Positions 7,527 to 16,127 of a DNA stretch of 64,000 nucleotides are shown here, in pieces (position 1 is the first letter of the stretch; each line of letters begins with the position of its first letter). Source of the DNA: CAVPHV01 sp963821095 (GTDB lineage Bacteria; Actinomycetota; Acidimicrobiia; Spongiisociales; UBA5794); assembly GCA_963821095.1 (NCBI GenBank), contig CAWGCJ010000020.1, positions 124,001-188,000 on the forward strand, in the 5' to 3' direction. Position numbers and translations under genes: made by a program. The notes beneath the pieces were generated by a model, which was given only the letters and a program-made list of their open reading frames with translations, made no database searches and was not told the DNA's origin.

Positions 7527-8503
7527 CGACCCTTGATGCACGAGCCCGCCGCGCTTCGCAAGCCATCGCCCAATCCGTTGACGCCGGTGCGCCGTTTGTC
7601 CCCTTCGATGCGTTGGTACGCCGCCACTTCTGGGGTCAGGTCGTCAACGCGGTCGCCGTCGGGGCCCTCATCGTTGCCTTCCTGTTCGTCGGCGCCCTGT
7701 TCCGCGGGCCCGATCCCGAGTCCGAGGTCACTGATGTGGATACCCCCGAGCCGGTCGTTGAGGAAGTTGTCCCCGTCGTGCCCGAGCCGACCAATCCCGC
7801 GCCGGTCGACCGAGGCGATTCGACGCCGGCAACGACGTTGCCGCCGAGTGGCAATCCAGTCGTTCCTCCCGTCGTTGTAGACCCTGGTGACGTTGGTGCT
7901 CCTCCTACCACGATCGAGGAGGACACGACGCCGCCCGACATCACGATCACCTCACCGAAGGATGGCGACCACGTCGAAGAGAAGATGGTTCGCTTCACCG
8001 GTACCACCGAACCGGGAGCCACGGTGACCGCAGGGCGCTACGCCGCAGACGTCGACCAGGCCGGCAACTGGTCGATCGTGCTCGTGCTCTCCCCGGGGGC
8101 GAACGGCGCCGGATTCACCGCAACCGACGCTGCTGGAAACACGGCGGGGGCCCGAATCACGGTGCACTACGACGTTCCTCCTCCTCCGCCACCTCCGCCC
8201 GAGGACGATGGGGGGGACAAGGAGCCCAAGCCGCCGAAGGTGGAGTTCACCGCCAATGCCAAGTACGGCTCGTGCGACTCGAGCCCGCCTTTCGACAAAT
8301 ACTGGGGGACCGCCGAGCCGGGTTCAACGGTCTCGATCATCTCCGAGTACGGCTCCGGGTCGGTCCAGGCGAACGACAAGGGGGATTGGGAGGTCAAGGT
8401 CTACTTCCCGGAGGCCCCCAAGGGCAAGGTGTTCGTGGTCAAGGTCAAGGACGAGTTGGGCCACAAGAAGACCTTCGAGTTCGTCAGTCACGCAAAGCTC
8501 TGA
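7523..8503 (+). CDS. membrane protein with Ig-like ectodomain, probable sigma-factor partner
   Basis: A 326-residue protein with a ~37-residue cytoplasmic N-terminus, one transmembrane helix (about residues 38-58, VVNAVAVGALIVAFLFVGALF region) and a long Pro/Thr/acidic linker. Two Ig-like beta domains follow outside the cell: one around ITITSPKDGDHVEEKMVRFTG, ending in TATDAAGNTAGARITVHYD, the other after a poly-proline hinge (PPPPPPPP). The ATG overlaps the sigma-factor stop, so translation is coupled. The topology resembles anti-sigma factors, but no zinc-binding HxxxCxxC motif is seen and the cytoplasmic part is very short. The anti-sigma role is therefore inferred from context only. Confidence 0.75.
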   Translation: MTTLDARARRASQAIAQSVDAGAPFVPFDALVRRHFWGQVVNAVAVGALIVAFLFVGALFRGPDPESEVTDVDTPEPVVEEVVPVVPEPTNPAPVDRGDSTPATTLPPSGNPVVPPVVVDPGDVGAPPTTIEEDTTPPDITITSPKDGDHVEEKMVRFTGTTEPGATVTAGRYAADVDQAGNWSIVLVLSPGANGAGFTATDAAGNTAGARITVHYDVPPPPPPPPEDDGGDKEPKPPKVEFTANAKYGSCDSSPPFDKYWGTAEPGSTVSIISEYGSGSVQANDKGDWEVKVYFPEAPKGKVFVVKVKDELGHKKTFEFVSHAKL

Positions 8504-8585
8504 AACCCATCCGTTCTTGCGTGGCTGAGGTCCCAAACACCGCGACGCTTCAACCACGCCAGAACAGGGGGTCGCCCGCGCGGTA

Positions 8586-9338
8586 TCAGTTGGCGTAGGT
8601 AGCCTCGATCGCGGCGGACAGGTAGGCGCTGAGCCCATCTCCGGATTTGTCGATGTTGTCCGCAAAACGTCGGTCGGCAACGTACATCTGACCCAGGCCG
8701 GCGTGGATCTCAGGCGAGCAGTCGTAGAACCATCGCGAGATGTGCTGACGGTGGGTTTCGACCATCGCGGCCGCCTCAGGCGAGTTTGGGGCCTTTCCTT
8801 CTCGTTGAAGCGCGGCAAACCCCGCGTAGATGTCGGCGGCCTCTGCTTGGATCGCTTCCCAATCCTGCTTCGTGTAGCTGGAGGTACGCCGCGCCGATTG
8901 GGCGTACGCATCGGTACCGCCCCAACGCTGTTGCGCCTCCTCCTCGTACTCGGCGGGGTCGAAGTCCCCGAACACTGAGAGCTTCTCTTCCGGTGTCATC
9001 GTCGATTCCTTTCCTTCCTGAGCGATTGCAGCGTCGAGGCTCCGGGCGATTGCCTTCAAGTGGGCGATCCGTTCGTCGATTCGCTTGCGCGCAGTGCGCA
9101 AGACGCCGAACGATGTCTCCGGAGCGTCGATGGCAGCAGAGATTTCGCCGAGGCCCAGACCGAGCTCCCGATAGGTCAGGATTGCCTGGAGTCGGTCGAT
9201 CTCGGCGTCGGTGTAGATCCGGTACCCGGCTTCGGTCCGCAGTGGCGGCACCAGCAGTCCGATCTCGTCGTAGTGGTGCAGCGTCCGCACCGTGACCCCC
9301 GAAACCTCAGCGAGTTTGCCCACGGTCATGATTGTCAT
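8586..9338 (-). CDS. MerR-family regulator with TipAS ligand-binding domain
   Basis: A 250-residue transcription regulator. The N-terminal MerR winged helix is TVGKLAEVSGVTVRTLHHYD followed by EIGLLVPPLRTEAGYRIY, then a dimerising coiled coil to about residue 95. The C-terminal ~145 residues are a TipAS-type domain (YEEEAQQRWGGTDAYAQSARR through to the end), which in TipAL binds thiopeptide antibiotics and related drugs. A GTG further upstream falls inside the operator, so I chose the ATG at 9338, 6 nt after the -10 box. It is likely autoregulated from the adjacent palindromic promoter. No transporter gene is next to it. Confidence 0.9.
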   Translation of the reverse strand: MTIMTVGKLAEVSGVTVRTLHHYDEIGLLVPPLRTEAGYRIYTDAEIDRLQAILTYRELGLGLGEISAAIDAPETSFGVLRTARKRIDERIAHLKAIARSLDAAIAQEGKESTMTPEEKLSVFGDFDPAEYEEEAQQRWGGTDAYAQSARRTSSYTKQDWEAIQAEAADIYAGFAALQREGKAPNSPEAAAMVETHRQHISRWFYDCSPEIHAGLGQMYVADRRFADNIDKSGDGLSAYLSAAIEATYAN

Positions 9339-9344
9339 TCGCCC

Positions 9345-9375
9345 ACCGTACACCCTCACGTTACGTGAGGGTCAA
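9345..9375 (-). promoter_or_regulatory. MerR-type promoter and operator of the TipAS regulator
   Basis: On the minus strand: -35 TTGACC (9370-9375), a 19-nt spacer, and -10 TACGGT (9345-9350). The spacer carries the inverted repeat ACCCTCACG-N3-CGTGAGGGT (9352-9372). The overlong 19-bp spacer with a central dyad is the signature of promoters activated by MerR proteins through DNA distortion. The predicted transcript starts at or within a base or two of the ATG at 9338. Confidence 0.85.
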
Positions 9376-9468
9376 GGAATGTGTGGCTTGAATCGCGACT
9401 CGCCGGCCAGATCTCACCCGATCCGGGCGAGGACGGTCGGGTTTCCACACAGGTAGTATCGAGGCCAC

Positions 9469-10212
9469 ATGGCACCGTGCGACGATCTACCCCGGGCGAT
9501 CGATCTCGAGGCGCTTCGGCTCGAGGGCAGGGGAGAGCAGCGCGGGGTCTCGATCGCCGTCCTCGACACTTCCGAGGTCCGCTGGTTTGCCCTGGGGTCA
9601 CCGGCTCCCGAGGTCGTCGACTGGTTCGCGGGCCGGGGTCGCGCCGGGACGCTCGAGGACCGATGTGATGTCTATCAACTGCACCGCCTCCAGGATATTG
9701 GTGTCAAGCGACGCTCCCGTGACACGCTGGAGGTAAAGGTCCGCCGTGCGATCGGGGAGACCTTGGCACTCCAGTCGGGCCTCGCCGCCCCGTTCGAGGA
9801 GTGGCGCAAGTGGAGCCCGGACGACAGCGATCCGATGGCGCCATCGCCGGATGCTCCGTGGATCGACATCCACAAGTCGGTTCTCACCCGCACGTTCATG
9901 CTCGACGGCGGTGAGGTGGTCGGTCCTGCGCCTCACATCGATGACAGTCTCTCGGGTTGCGATGTCGAGGTTGTCGCGGTGACGTTCGCTGGGGTCGAGA
10001 GTTGGAGTCTTGCGTTCGAAGCCTTTGGACCCAAGGCGGGTCGGCGCAGGGCCGTGATGGAGTCGTGGGGCGTGCTCATCAACGATTCCGGCGCGTTCGC
10101 GAACCTCGGCTCGTACTTCGAGCAACCGGCGGGCTACCCCGAGTGGCTCGCCCTGATCGCCTCCGAGATTGAATCGGCACCCGATGTGTCGCTCGATCGA
10201 CTGACCGGATAG
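9469..10212 (+). CDS. hypothetical protein, possible CYTH-like fold
   Basis: A 247-residue soluble protein I do not recognise with confidence. It has no signal peptide and no transmembrane segment. The stretch RCDVYQLHRLQDIGVKRRSR followed by LEVKVRRAIG, plus charged beta-strand-like segments later (VEVVAVTFAGVESWSLAFEA), loosely resembles tunnel-fold (CYTH/triphosphatase-like) proteins, where alternating charged residues line a barrel. The resemblance is weak. It is isolated, between the MerR regulator and a decayed ubiB. Confidence 0.6.
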   Translation: MAPCDDLPRAIDLEALRLEGRGEQRGVSIAVLDTSEVRWFALGSPAPEVVDWFAGRGRAGTLEDRCDVYQLHRLQDIGVKRRSRDTLEVKVRRAIGETLALQSGLAAPFEEWRKWSPDDSDPMAPSPDAPWIDIHKSVLTRTFMLDGGEVVGPAPHIDDSLSGCDVEVVAVTFAGVESWSLAFEAFGPKAGRRRAVMESWGVLINDSGAFANLGSYFEQPAGYPEWLALIASEIESAPDVSLDRLTG

Positions 10213-10347
10213 CGCCATCTTCGCCGGCGGCAGCGGCGTGAGTATCGTCGCAAGGCGGCTTCCGCCGCCCGGAGCGGCTGCCATCGACGACGAGCGCAGT
10301 TCAAGGGAAAGAGGTCCCATGACCTTGGCTCGTGAGGAGGCCAATCG

Positions 10348-11394
10348 ATGACCGAACAGACGGCGACAGCAACGGACTCAGAGTCTGGCAGTAGCCGCAA
10401 GCGGCGGATCAACTGGCGAGTCGTGATCGTCCGCTTCTTTGTGGATGATGATGATCGACGGGTTCTTCCACGGTGATCCCCATCCCGGGAACGTCTTTGT
10501 CGACCTCGACAACGGCGACATGGTGATGCTCGACACGGGCATGGTCGGCGAACTCAGCTTCCAGCAACGTGTCAAGTTGGGGAGCCTGCTCCTCACCATC
10601 CGCAACGGTGACGTCAACGGCTTGGCGCAAACCCTCAAGTCGCTGTCGACTCCCTACCGCGAGACCAACGACGAGCAGTACTACCAGGACTTCGCCCGCA
10701 CGCTGACTCCGTACCTCGACCCTCCTCCCGGTCAGAAGGTCGAGGTGGTGGCAAAAGTCCTGCCACTCGGTCTCGACATCCTCACAGGAGGCCGGTTATC
10801 GCTTCAATTCGCAATCTGACACTGGCGATGAAGGCTATGGCTCAGGCCGAGGCCATCACTGGTGCCCTGGTTCCGGCCTGGACCGGGACCGAGTTCATGA
10901 GGCGGTCGTTTGATGCGTTGATGACTCAGGTGCCGCAGGCCATCACCTCAGATGTCGTCCAGGACGTGGTCATTCGCCAGGCCGGGTACGTCGCTAGAGA
11001 GGCTATCGAGCAGCTCCCGATGCTCCAGAGTGGAGCGTTCAAGTGGCTCGACAACCTCAAGAAGGGTGGCGTCACAGTCGAACTCGACACGAGCGGGCTC
11101 AACGAGCAACTCCAGGTGCTGCGGGGCATCGCCATGATGATCACCCTCGGCATCCTGGTGGTCGGCATGGTGGTTGGATCGGCGCTCGCCGCCGGAATCG
11201 GCGGTCTCGAGGGGAGCGCCCTCGAACCGGTGACCGACCTTGCGGCCGTCATCTTTGCCGTTTCGGCCGTCGACGGAGCCATTGCTTCGTGCCGCGTGTT
11301 GTCTGTGGGCGGCTGCGTAGCCGGAGGACCCATCCGCTCTGGCGTGGCTCAGGCGCGAGGAAATGCGCCGCAGCCACGCACGAACGGGTGGTGA
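10348..11394 (+). pseudogene. decayed UbiB/ABC1-family atypical kinase
   Basis: Three pieces of one gene in three reading-frame segments. Piece 1, from ATG 10348 (after GGAGG), encodes about 31 residues ending INWRVVIVRFF. It then jumps near 10435-10445 into another frame that begins inside the ABC1 catalytic core (GFFHGDPHPGNVFVDLDNG, then MLDTGMVGEL), so most of the N-lobe is missing. A -1 frameshift at about 10811 moves to the third segment (NLTLAMKAMAQAEAITGAL...), which ends in the usual C-terminal membrane-anchor region (MITLGILVVGMVVGSALAAG). Intact UbiB proteins exceed 500 residues. Whether this is true decay or a mis-assembled locus cannot be told from the sequence. Confidence 0.85.
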
Positions 11395-11452
11395 TCCACG
11401 CGTTGAGGGGGCGACACTGCCGCCCCCTCAGTCGTTATCCGTTGATGTGTGG

Positions 11453-12430
11453 CTAGGCGGCCGCTGTCTCGTCCTTGCCGCTGGCGATCAGTCCCCAGGC
11501 GCCGAGGATGAGGATCAGGCCTCCACCGATGAGCACCATCCACGCTATGGGCTGGAGCACGGTGTCCTTGATCGTGTTGTAGTTCTCGAGTTGCGAGTCA
11601 AAGGCCCCAACCAGGACGGTGAAGCGCCCCATCGTCGGCTCCAACGTTTGCATCGCCTCCGCTGTTGCCGGGAAGTTTGCCGCCATGAACTGGCCGAGCT
11701 CTTCCTCGCTCATGCCGAGCTGCTGGGCCAGTGCCGGGAGCATCTCGGAGCTCATCTCCTGTCCCATCGCGCCGACGACGACGAGCGCCTGCTCGCTGCC
11801 GGACACCAACTCCTCCGTGTAGGCCGGCTTGAACGCCTCGTTCATGTCGTCGGCGGCACCCGCCTTGTCGACCAGGTTCAAGATGACCGAAGAGGCAACA
11901 ACCGTCACGCCGAGCACAATCGCCAGGATGGCGCCGATTCGGAATTTGAAGAACAGGACGATGCCAACGACGACCGCCGCAATGCCGATCAGCAAGATGA
12001 TCCACGGCAATGTTGTTGCCGGCAGCGAACTCGTCGGGATGGCGTCGGCCTGCTCGAAGTTGTCGAGCTGGCTGTTCATGAGTTGCATGACGCCGTTGAA
12101 CTGCTCGACCACCTGGGGCAGTGCCGCAACTCCGGTGGCTACGGCGGTGTAGTTCTCGCCAACGAACGCGGTGAAACTGGCGGCGTCCATTCCCATCGCA
12201 CCCGACAGCGTCGGGACGATGACTTCGCCGAACTCAACACTCACGGCTTCGAGGGCGGCGACGTCACCTTCTGCCGTGGTGATGATGTCGGCCTGCATCA
12301 CCGTCGCGCCGAACTCATCGGTGAGTTCCTCAAACGCCGGGGCGACAGTGAATAGGTCGTTGGCGAACACGACGACGATCAGGGCTACTCCGATGATGAA
12401 TACACCGGCACCGATTATGTTCTTCTGCAT
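11453..12430 (-). CDS. hypothetical multi-pass membrane protein
   Basis: A 325-residue protein with one N-terminal membrane helix (IIGAGVFIIGVALIVVVFA), a first extracytoplasmic region of ~120 residues, two adjacent helices around residues 145-190 (TLPWIILLIGIAAVVVGIVL and IGAILAIVLGVTVVASSVIL), a second similar-sized loop, and a C-terminal helix (WMVLIGGGLILILGAWGLIA). The two loops have related composition (many FGATVM/MGMD-type acidic, alanine-rich helices), suggesting an internal duplication. A strong GAGAGGA site precedes the ATG at 12430. I recognise no family. Confidence 0.7.
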   Translation of the reverse strand: MQKNIIGAGVFIIGVALIVVVFANDLFTVAPAFEELTDEFGATVMQADIITTAEGDVAALEAVSVEFGEVIVPTLSGAMGMDAASFTAFVGENYTAVATGVAALPQVVEQFNGVMQLMNSQLDNFEQADAIPTSSLPATTLPWIILLIGIAAVVVGIVLFFKFRIGAILAIVLGVTVVASSVILNLVDKAGAADDMNEAFKPAYTEELVSGSEQALVVVGAMGQEMSSEMLPALAQQLGMSEEELGQFMAANFPATAEAMQTLEPTMGRFTVLVGAFDSQLENYNTIKDTVLQPIAWMVLIGGGLILILGAWGLIASGKDETAAA

Positions 12431-12602
12431 GAGTCCTCTCTCCTCTGGCATACACGCGCCGGAGCCAAAGGAGTCGACTCCCCCGGAAGCCTCCCAGTTC
12501 CCAGCTGGGTCGTATTGGACCAATCCCGAGCAGAATCACCTAGGGCATTCCGGCCCCATCGTGCAGTCCAGTTGTCCGCGCTTCTGTGTTGCCCGGAGGT
12601 GC

Positions 12603-13164
12603 CTACAGGACCTTGCGCATCAAGGGGCGGGTTTCGCTGCGACGAGCCACTTCCTCGAAACCGAGGCGTTCGAACATTGAGGCGAACCCCATCCAGGCGT
12701 AGATCTCCGGCATGTGATCCGACCGCGGCTCAACCGGGTAGCCCTCGACCGCAACCGCACCGTGGGATTGGGCAAACTCGACGGCCGCGCCCAGCAGGGC
12801 GGTTGCCACCCCGGTACCGCGCACCTGACGGGCGATGACGAAACACGTGATCGCCCACACCTCCATGTCATCGACCGGTTTAGTCACCGGGGACCGCTGC
12901 AATCGGGCGTACTCGTGGCGCGGCGCGACGGCTACCCAGCCGACGGCTACCCCGTCGGCGTAGGCGAGCAGCCCCGGGCGGCGGAGTCGCATCGACCAGA
13001 GCCCGAAACGCCGCTTTGTTCTGGTCGCCCTTGCGATCATCGAACTCGCGGCTGGTCTGCCGATTCCACATGCACCAGCAGCCGCCCTGCTGACCTCTTG
13101 GTCCAAAGAGGTACTCGACGTCGTCCCACCGGTCCGGCGTTGCTGGGTAGATCTCGAGGGCCAT
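12603..13164 (-). pseudogene. GNAT acetyltransferase broken by a +1 frameshift
   Basis: The N-terminal part (MALEIYPATPDRWDDVEYLF, then GGCWCMWNRQ and NKAAFRALVDATPPPG) and the C-terminal part (LLAYADGVAVGWVAVAPR, then ITCFVIARQVRGTGVATALL and YAWMGFASMFERLGFEEVAR) are in different frames. They meet at a run of four G/C at 12972-12975. Removing one base there restores one ~186-residue protein whose order and length fit the family. The acetyl-CoA-binding RQVRGTGVA is intact. This is either a real frameshift mutation or a homopolymer sequencing error. Confidence 0.85.
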
Positions 13165-13195
13165 GAGCCCAGCGTAGGTGCCGGTCGCCGCGGGG

Positions 13196-13201
13196 TACGC
13201 T
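13196..13201 (+). promoter_or_regulatory. putative -10 box of the methyltransferase gene
   Basis: TACGCT followed by 6 nt and then the ATG at 13208; no Shine-Dalgarno sequence is present, which fits a leaderless start. Confidence 0.35.
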
Positions 13202-13207
13202 GACCCG

Positions 13208-13999
13208 ATGGATCACCCCGCGCTGCCGGCCGATGTTGTTGTGATGCCCGGCACCGACGTCGAAGGCGAGTGGGAGCGGTTCCACATCTTCGAAGCGCTC
13301 CACAACCGCATGCGCATCTGCAACCCGATGACCTTCGCGGACCTCGATGCCGTTGCCGATGTCCTCGATCCCAGGGAGGGGGACCACGTCCTCGACATCG
13401 CGTGCGGCCACGGCGAGCTCCTGATCCGGCTGGCCGAACGTGCGGCCATCAGAGGTGTCGGCGTCGACCTCTCCCCGTGGGTCATCGTTCGTGCCAACCG
13501 TGAAGCGGCGCAGCGGCCCCTGCGCGGAACTGTGGAATGGTGGCTGGGGAATGCGCACGACCTTTCCGGAGCGCCGTCGCAAGACATCATCACGTGTCTC
13601 GGAGCGTCGTGGATCTGGCACGGCTTCGCCGGTACGGTGCGAGCTCTCGCCTCCAGAACCAGGCCCGGTGGCCGCATTGCGATTGGGGATCTGCGGCTGC
13701 ACGACGGCGCCGATGCCGATGCGGTAGCAGCGGAGCACGGCAGGGTCTCCACCAAGGCCGAGCAGGAGGCGGTTCTCGCCGCCGCCGGGATCACACCGCT
13801 GCTCGCCTTTGATGCTGCCCCGGCGTCGTGGCTCAACTACCAGGACAGAATTCTGGAATCGGTCGAGAGCTATGAGGCGGTCAATCCGGGGCCGGAAGCC
13901 GCCGGCTTTCGCCGTGAGGAAGCGCAGTGGCGGCTCGACCACCAGCGTGATCAGCAGTTCATGACATGGACGGTGTGGGTGGGGGAGACTCAGCCCTGA
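13208..13999 (+). CDS. SAM-dependent class I methyltransferase
   Basis: A 263-residue Rossmann-fold methyltransferase. Motif I is VLDIACGHGELLIRLAERAA at about residue 60, followed by the acidic ribose-binding GVGVDLSPWVIVRANREA. Motif III/IV is at DIITCLGASWIWHG, and GGRIAIGDLRLH is the post-motif III strand. Substrate unknown. An upstream GTG is possible, but the ATG has the leaderless promoter geometry. Its 3' end overlaps the convergent thioredoxin-like gene by 10 nt. Confidence 0.82.
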   Translation: MDHPALPADVVVMPGTDVEGEWERFHIFEALHNRMRICNPMTFADLDAVADVLDPREGDHVLDIACGHGELLIRLAERAAIRGVGVDLSPWVIVRANREAAQRPLRGTVEWWLGNAHDLSGAPSQDIITCLGASWIWHGFAGTVRALASRTRPGGRIAIGDLRLHDGADADAVAAEHGRVSTKAEQEAVLAAAGITPLLAFDAAPASWLNYQDRILESVESYEAVNPGPEAAGFRREEAQWRLDHQRDQQFMTWTVWVGETQP

Positions 14000-14616
14000 A
14001 GGTAGGGCGAGAACTCCTGGAGAATCTGGCTGCGGCTGATCGCTCCGAGCTGAACGTGGAGGACCTCACCGTCGGGTGAATAGAGCACGTTCAGCGGGCT
14101 GCCCCGAGCCCCGAAAGTCACCGCCGAGAGGGCGCTGCCGTTGCCGTTGCCGATGTCGACCGCCAGCGGCCAGCGGCCGACCAAACCCCACTTCTCGGCA
14201 TCGCCGAGCCCGTCGCCGTTGTCCATCATGTCGATGCCGACGAAGTTGATGTCCGCGCCGACCTCTTCGGAGAGGGCGAGTAGTTCCGGCATCTCGATCT
14301 CGCACACCTCGCACCACGATGCAAAGAATGCTGCCACGGTTGGTTTGCCACGAAAGTCGGCGAGGGCGACACGCCCGTCGCCGTCGAGTTCCGGCAGATC
14401 CCAGGCGGTCGCCGACGTGTCGCTCGCTGCCTCAGCGGCGATCTCCGCATCGGATTTGCGGGGCCATACGACAAAGAGCAGCCCAACGACGACAGCGACG
14501 GCAACAACGCTGATGGCGGCAGTGAGGATCGTCTTCTTGCGGGCAGCCTCTTGGCGCTGCTGCTCCGCCTCGGCGCGCTTCTGCTCGCGCCGCTGTGACT
14601 TGGTGATTCTCGCCAT
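13990..14616 (-). CDS. membrane-anchored TlpA/ResA-like thioredoxin
   Basis: A 208-residue protein with a basic cytoplasmic N-terminus (about residues 1-28), one membrane helix (ILTAAISVVAVAVVVGLLFV) and an extracytoplasmic thioredoxin fold. The active site is CEVC in FFASWCEVCEIEMPEL. The cis-proline region reads ARGSPLNVLYSPDG. The architecture matches TlpA/ResA-type thiol-disulfide reductants involved in extracytoplasmic disulfide or cytochrome c maturation, but no ccd or ccs gene is close. The start at 14616 was chosen because it gives the charged N-terminus directly before the helix. Confidence 0.82.
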   Translation of the reverse strand: MARITKSQRREQKRAEAEQQRQEAARKKTILTAAISVVAVAVVVGLLFVVWPRKSDAEIAAEAASDTSATAWDLPELDGDGRVALADFRGKPTVAAFFASWCEVCEIEMPELLALSEEVGADINFVGIDMMDNGDGLGDAEKWGLVGRWPLAVDIGNGNGSALSAVTFGARGSPLNVLYSPDGEVLHVQLGAISRSQILQEFSPYLQG

Positions 14617-14718
14617 CGTCCGGGACAACCCGCACCGAGCGATGCGGCGCGGCAGATTGTCGGAAACCGGACGAAGCAAACCCGTGCCGAGCCGGCCGCC
14701 GGCAACGACGGCAGGGGC

Positions 14719-14922
14719 TCAGCCCAGGTAGTACATCCCGTGCAGGGCGTCAGGCATCCGGGCTTTGTCGTCGAGGTCGGCGCTGGTGTCGCACGGCTCC
14801 TCATGGAGGTCGACCGTGATGACCACTTGGTCTTCTGGAGCCCACGGACGCGGGCTGAGTAATGCGAGCGAGAACTCGTGTTGGAGGCCGGACCCTTCAA
14901 TCGGTCTCATGCTCTCTCCCAT
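14719..14922 (-). CDS. small hypothetical protein (67 residues)
   Basis: A short frame with codon use like the neighbours (mostly G or C in third position) and an acidic, ordered-looking sequence: FSLALLSPRPWAPEDQVVIT, then VDLHEEPCDTSADLDDKARM. It lies between the thioredoxin-like gene and the NYN gene. ATG 14922 or the in-frame ATG at 14910 could be the start. I recognise no family, and the evidence is codon bias only. Confidence 0.4.
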   Translation of the reverse strand: MGESMRPIEGSGLQHEFSLALLSPRPWAPEDQVVITVDLHEEPCDTSADLDDKARMPDALHGMYYLG

Positions 14923-15043
14923 CGACGGAGGCGGTTGCGATGCCTTCCCATGTCCCGTTCGGTGGTGGGGCGATGGTACCGCTGATTTGCCGCCCTGTGA
15001 AGAGGGAGTCTGCGACTGCGGCGGCGACGGTGCCCCCGGCCAC

Positions 15044-15049
15044 TACCCT
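15044..15049 (+). promoter_or_regulatory. putative -10 box of the NYN-LOTUS gene
   Basis: TACCCT followed by 6 nt and then the ATG at 15056. Confidence 0.4.
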
Positions 15050-15055
15050 TCGCTC

Positions 15056-16126
15056 ATGGATGAAGAACGCATCGGCCTGTTCATCGACTACGAGAACCTC
15101 GCCATCGGAGCCCGCGACGACCTGGGCATGACCTTCGACTTCAAACCGGTTGCCGACGCCTTGGCGGAGCGGGGCCGTGTGGTCGTGCGGCGCGCCTATG
15201 CAGATTGGACGTCATTCGAGGCCGACCGTCGCATGTTGTCGGAGAACCACGTCGAGATGCTCGAGATCCCGCAACGCAAGGGGTTGGTCCGCAAGAACGC
15301 CGCCGATATCAAGATGGCGGTTGACGCCATCGAGCTTGCCTTCGAGCGCGACTACGTGACGACATTTGTCATCTGCACCGGTGACTCGGACTTCACTCCA
15401 CTCGTTCACAAGCTGCGCGAGCTCAACAAACGGGTCATCGGTGTCGGCCTCAAGGCGTCGACCTCCAAGCTCCTGCCGCCGGCGTGCGACGAGTTCCTCT
15501 TCTACGAGAACCTCGACGGGGTCGAGCCGGCTCAGCGCCGACCCAAGTCCACCCGCCGCTCCAAGCCGGCAGATCAGCCTGTGGAGGAGCCCGCTGACGA
15601 ACCCTCCGACGAACCGGCGGTCACGGGTGCGAACGATGGGCTCGACGCCCTGGCCGTGTTTCTCGCTCAGACGGTTGCCGGCTTGCAGCGGTCATCGGGC
15701 GGCGCGGTCCGCTCTTCCATGTTGAAGCGGGCAGTGCTCCGCAAGGATCCGACGTTCAGCGAGGGTGACTACGGCTTTCGCGCCTTTGGGGAGCTGCTGC
15801 GCCACTTCGCCGACAACAACGTCCTGCAACTGAGTCCAGGTGGCGCTCAGGGCGATCCCGTGGTTTCGTTTGCCGAATCGGGACGCGATGCCGAGGCTTT
15901 CGATGTGCTCCACGAAGTGGTCGCCGAAATCGAAAGGAACGATGGGACCGCAATGCTGTCCGGTCTCAAGAATCAGCTCCGTAAGCGTCAGCCCACCTTC
16001 AACGAGCGACGACTCGGCTACAGCGGGTTTCTGCAATTCGTGCGAGCAGCCAACGCCCGCGGCATCGTCAACCTCGAGTGGGACGACGAGGCCGGTGACT
16101 ACGCGTTGACCATTCCGCCGACCTGA
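15056..16126 (+). CDS. NYN-domain ribonuclease-like protein with two OST-HTH/LOTUS domains
   Basis: A 356-residue protein. Residues 1-155 form a NYN (PIN-like, LabA/DUF88) domain: RIGLFIDYENLAIGARDD supplies the first acidic residue, KAADIKMAVDA-like NAADIKMAVDAIELAF the second, and FVICTGDSDFTPLVHKLREL the third, the usual metal-binding set for RNA cleavage. An acidic, proline-rich linker (about residues 160-195) follows. Two OST-HTH/LOTUS modules come next: one around RSSMLKRAVLRKDPTFSEGD with YGFRAFGELLRHF, the other around LKNQLRKRQPTFNERRLGYS with GFLQFV. LOTUS domains bind RNA (G-rich/G4) in eukaryotes. An RNA-processing role is inferred. Confidence 0.88.
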   Translation: MDEERIGLFIDYENLAIGARDDLGMTFDFKPVADALAERGRVVVRRAYADWTSFEADRRMLSENHVEMLEIPQRKGLVRKNAADIKMAVDAIELAFERDYVTTFVICTGDSDFTPLVHKLRELNKRVIGVGLKASTSKLLPPACDEFLFYENLDGVEPAQRRPKSTRRSKPADQPVEEPADEPSDEPAVTGANDGLDALAVFLAQTVAGLQRSSGGAVRSSMLKRAVLRKDPTFSEGDYGFRAFGELLRHFADNNVLQLSPGGAQGDPVVSFAESGRDAEAFDVLHEVVAEIERNDGTAMLSGLKNQLRKRQPTFNERRLGYSGFLQFVRAANARGIVNLEWDDEAGDYALTIPPT

Positions 16127-16127
16127 G

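Noticed and set aside
10320..10352. Ten-codon upstream frame ending at the ubiB start (leader peptide)
   Set aside because: Too short to support, and the downstream gene is decayed.
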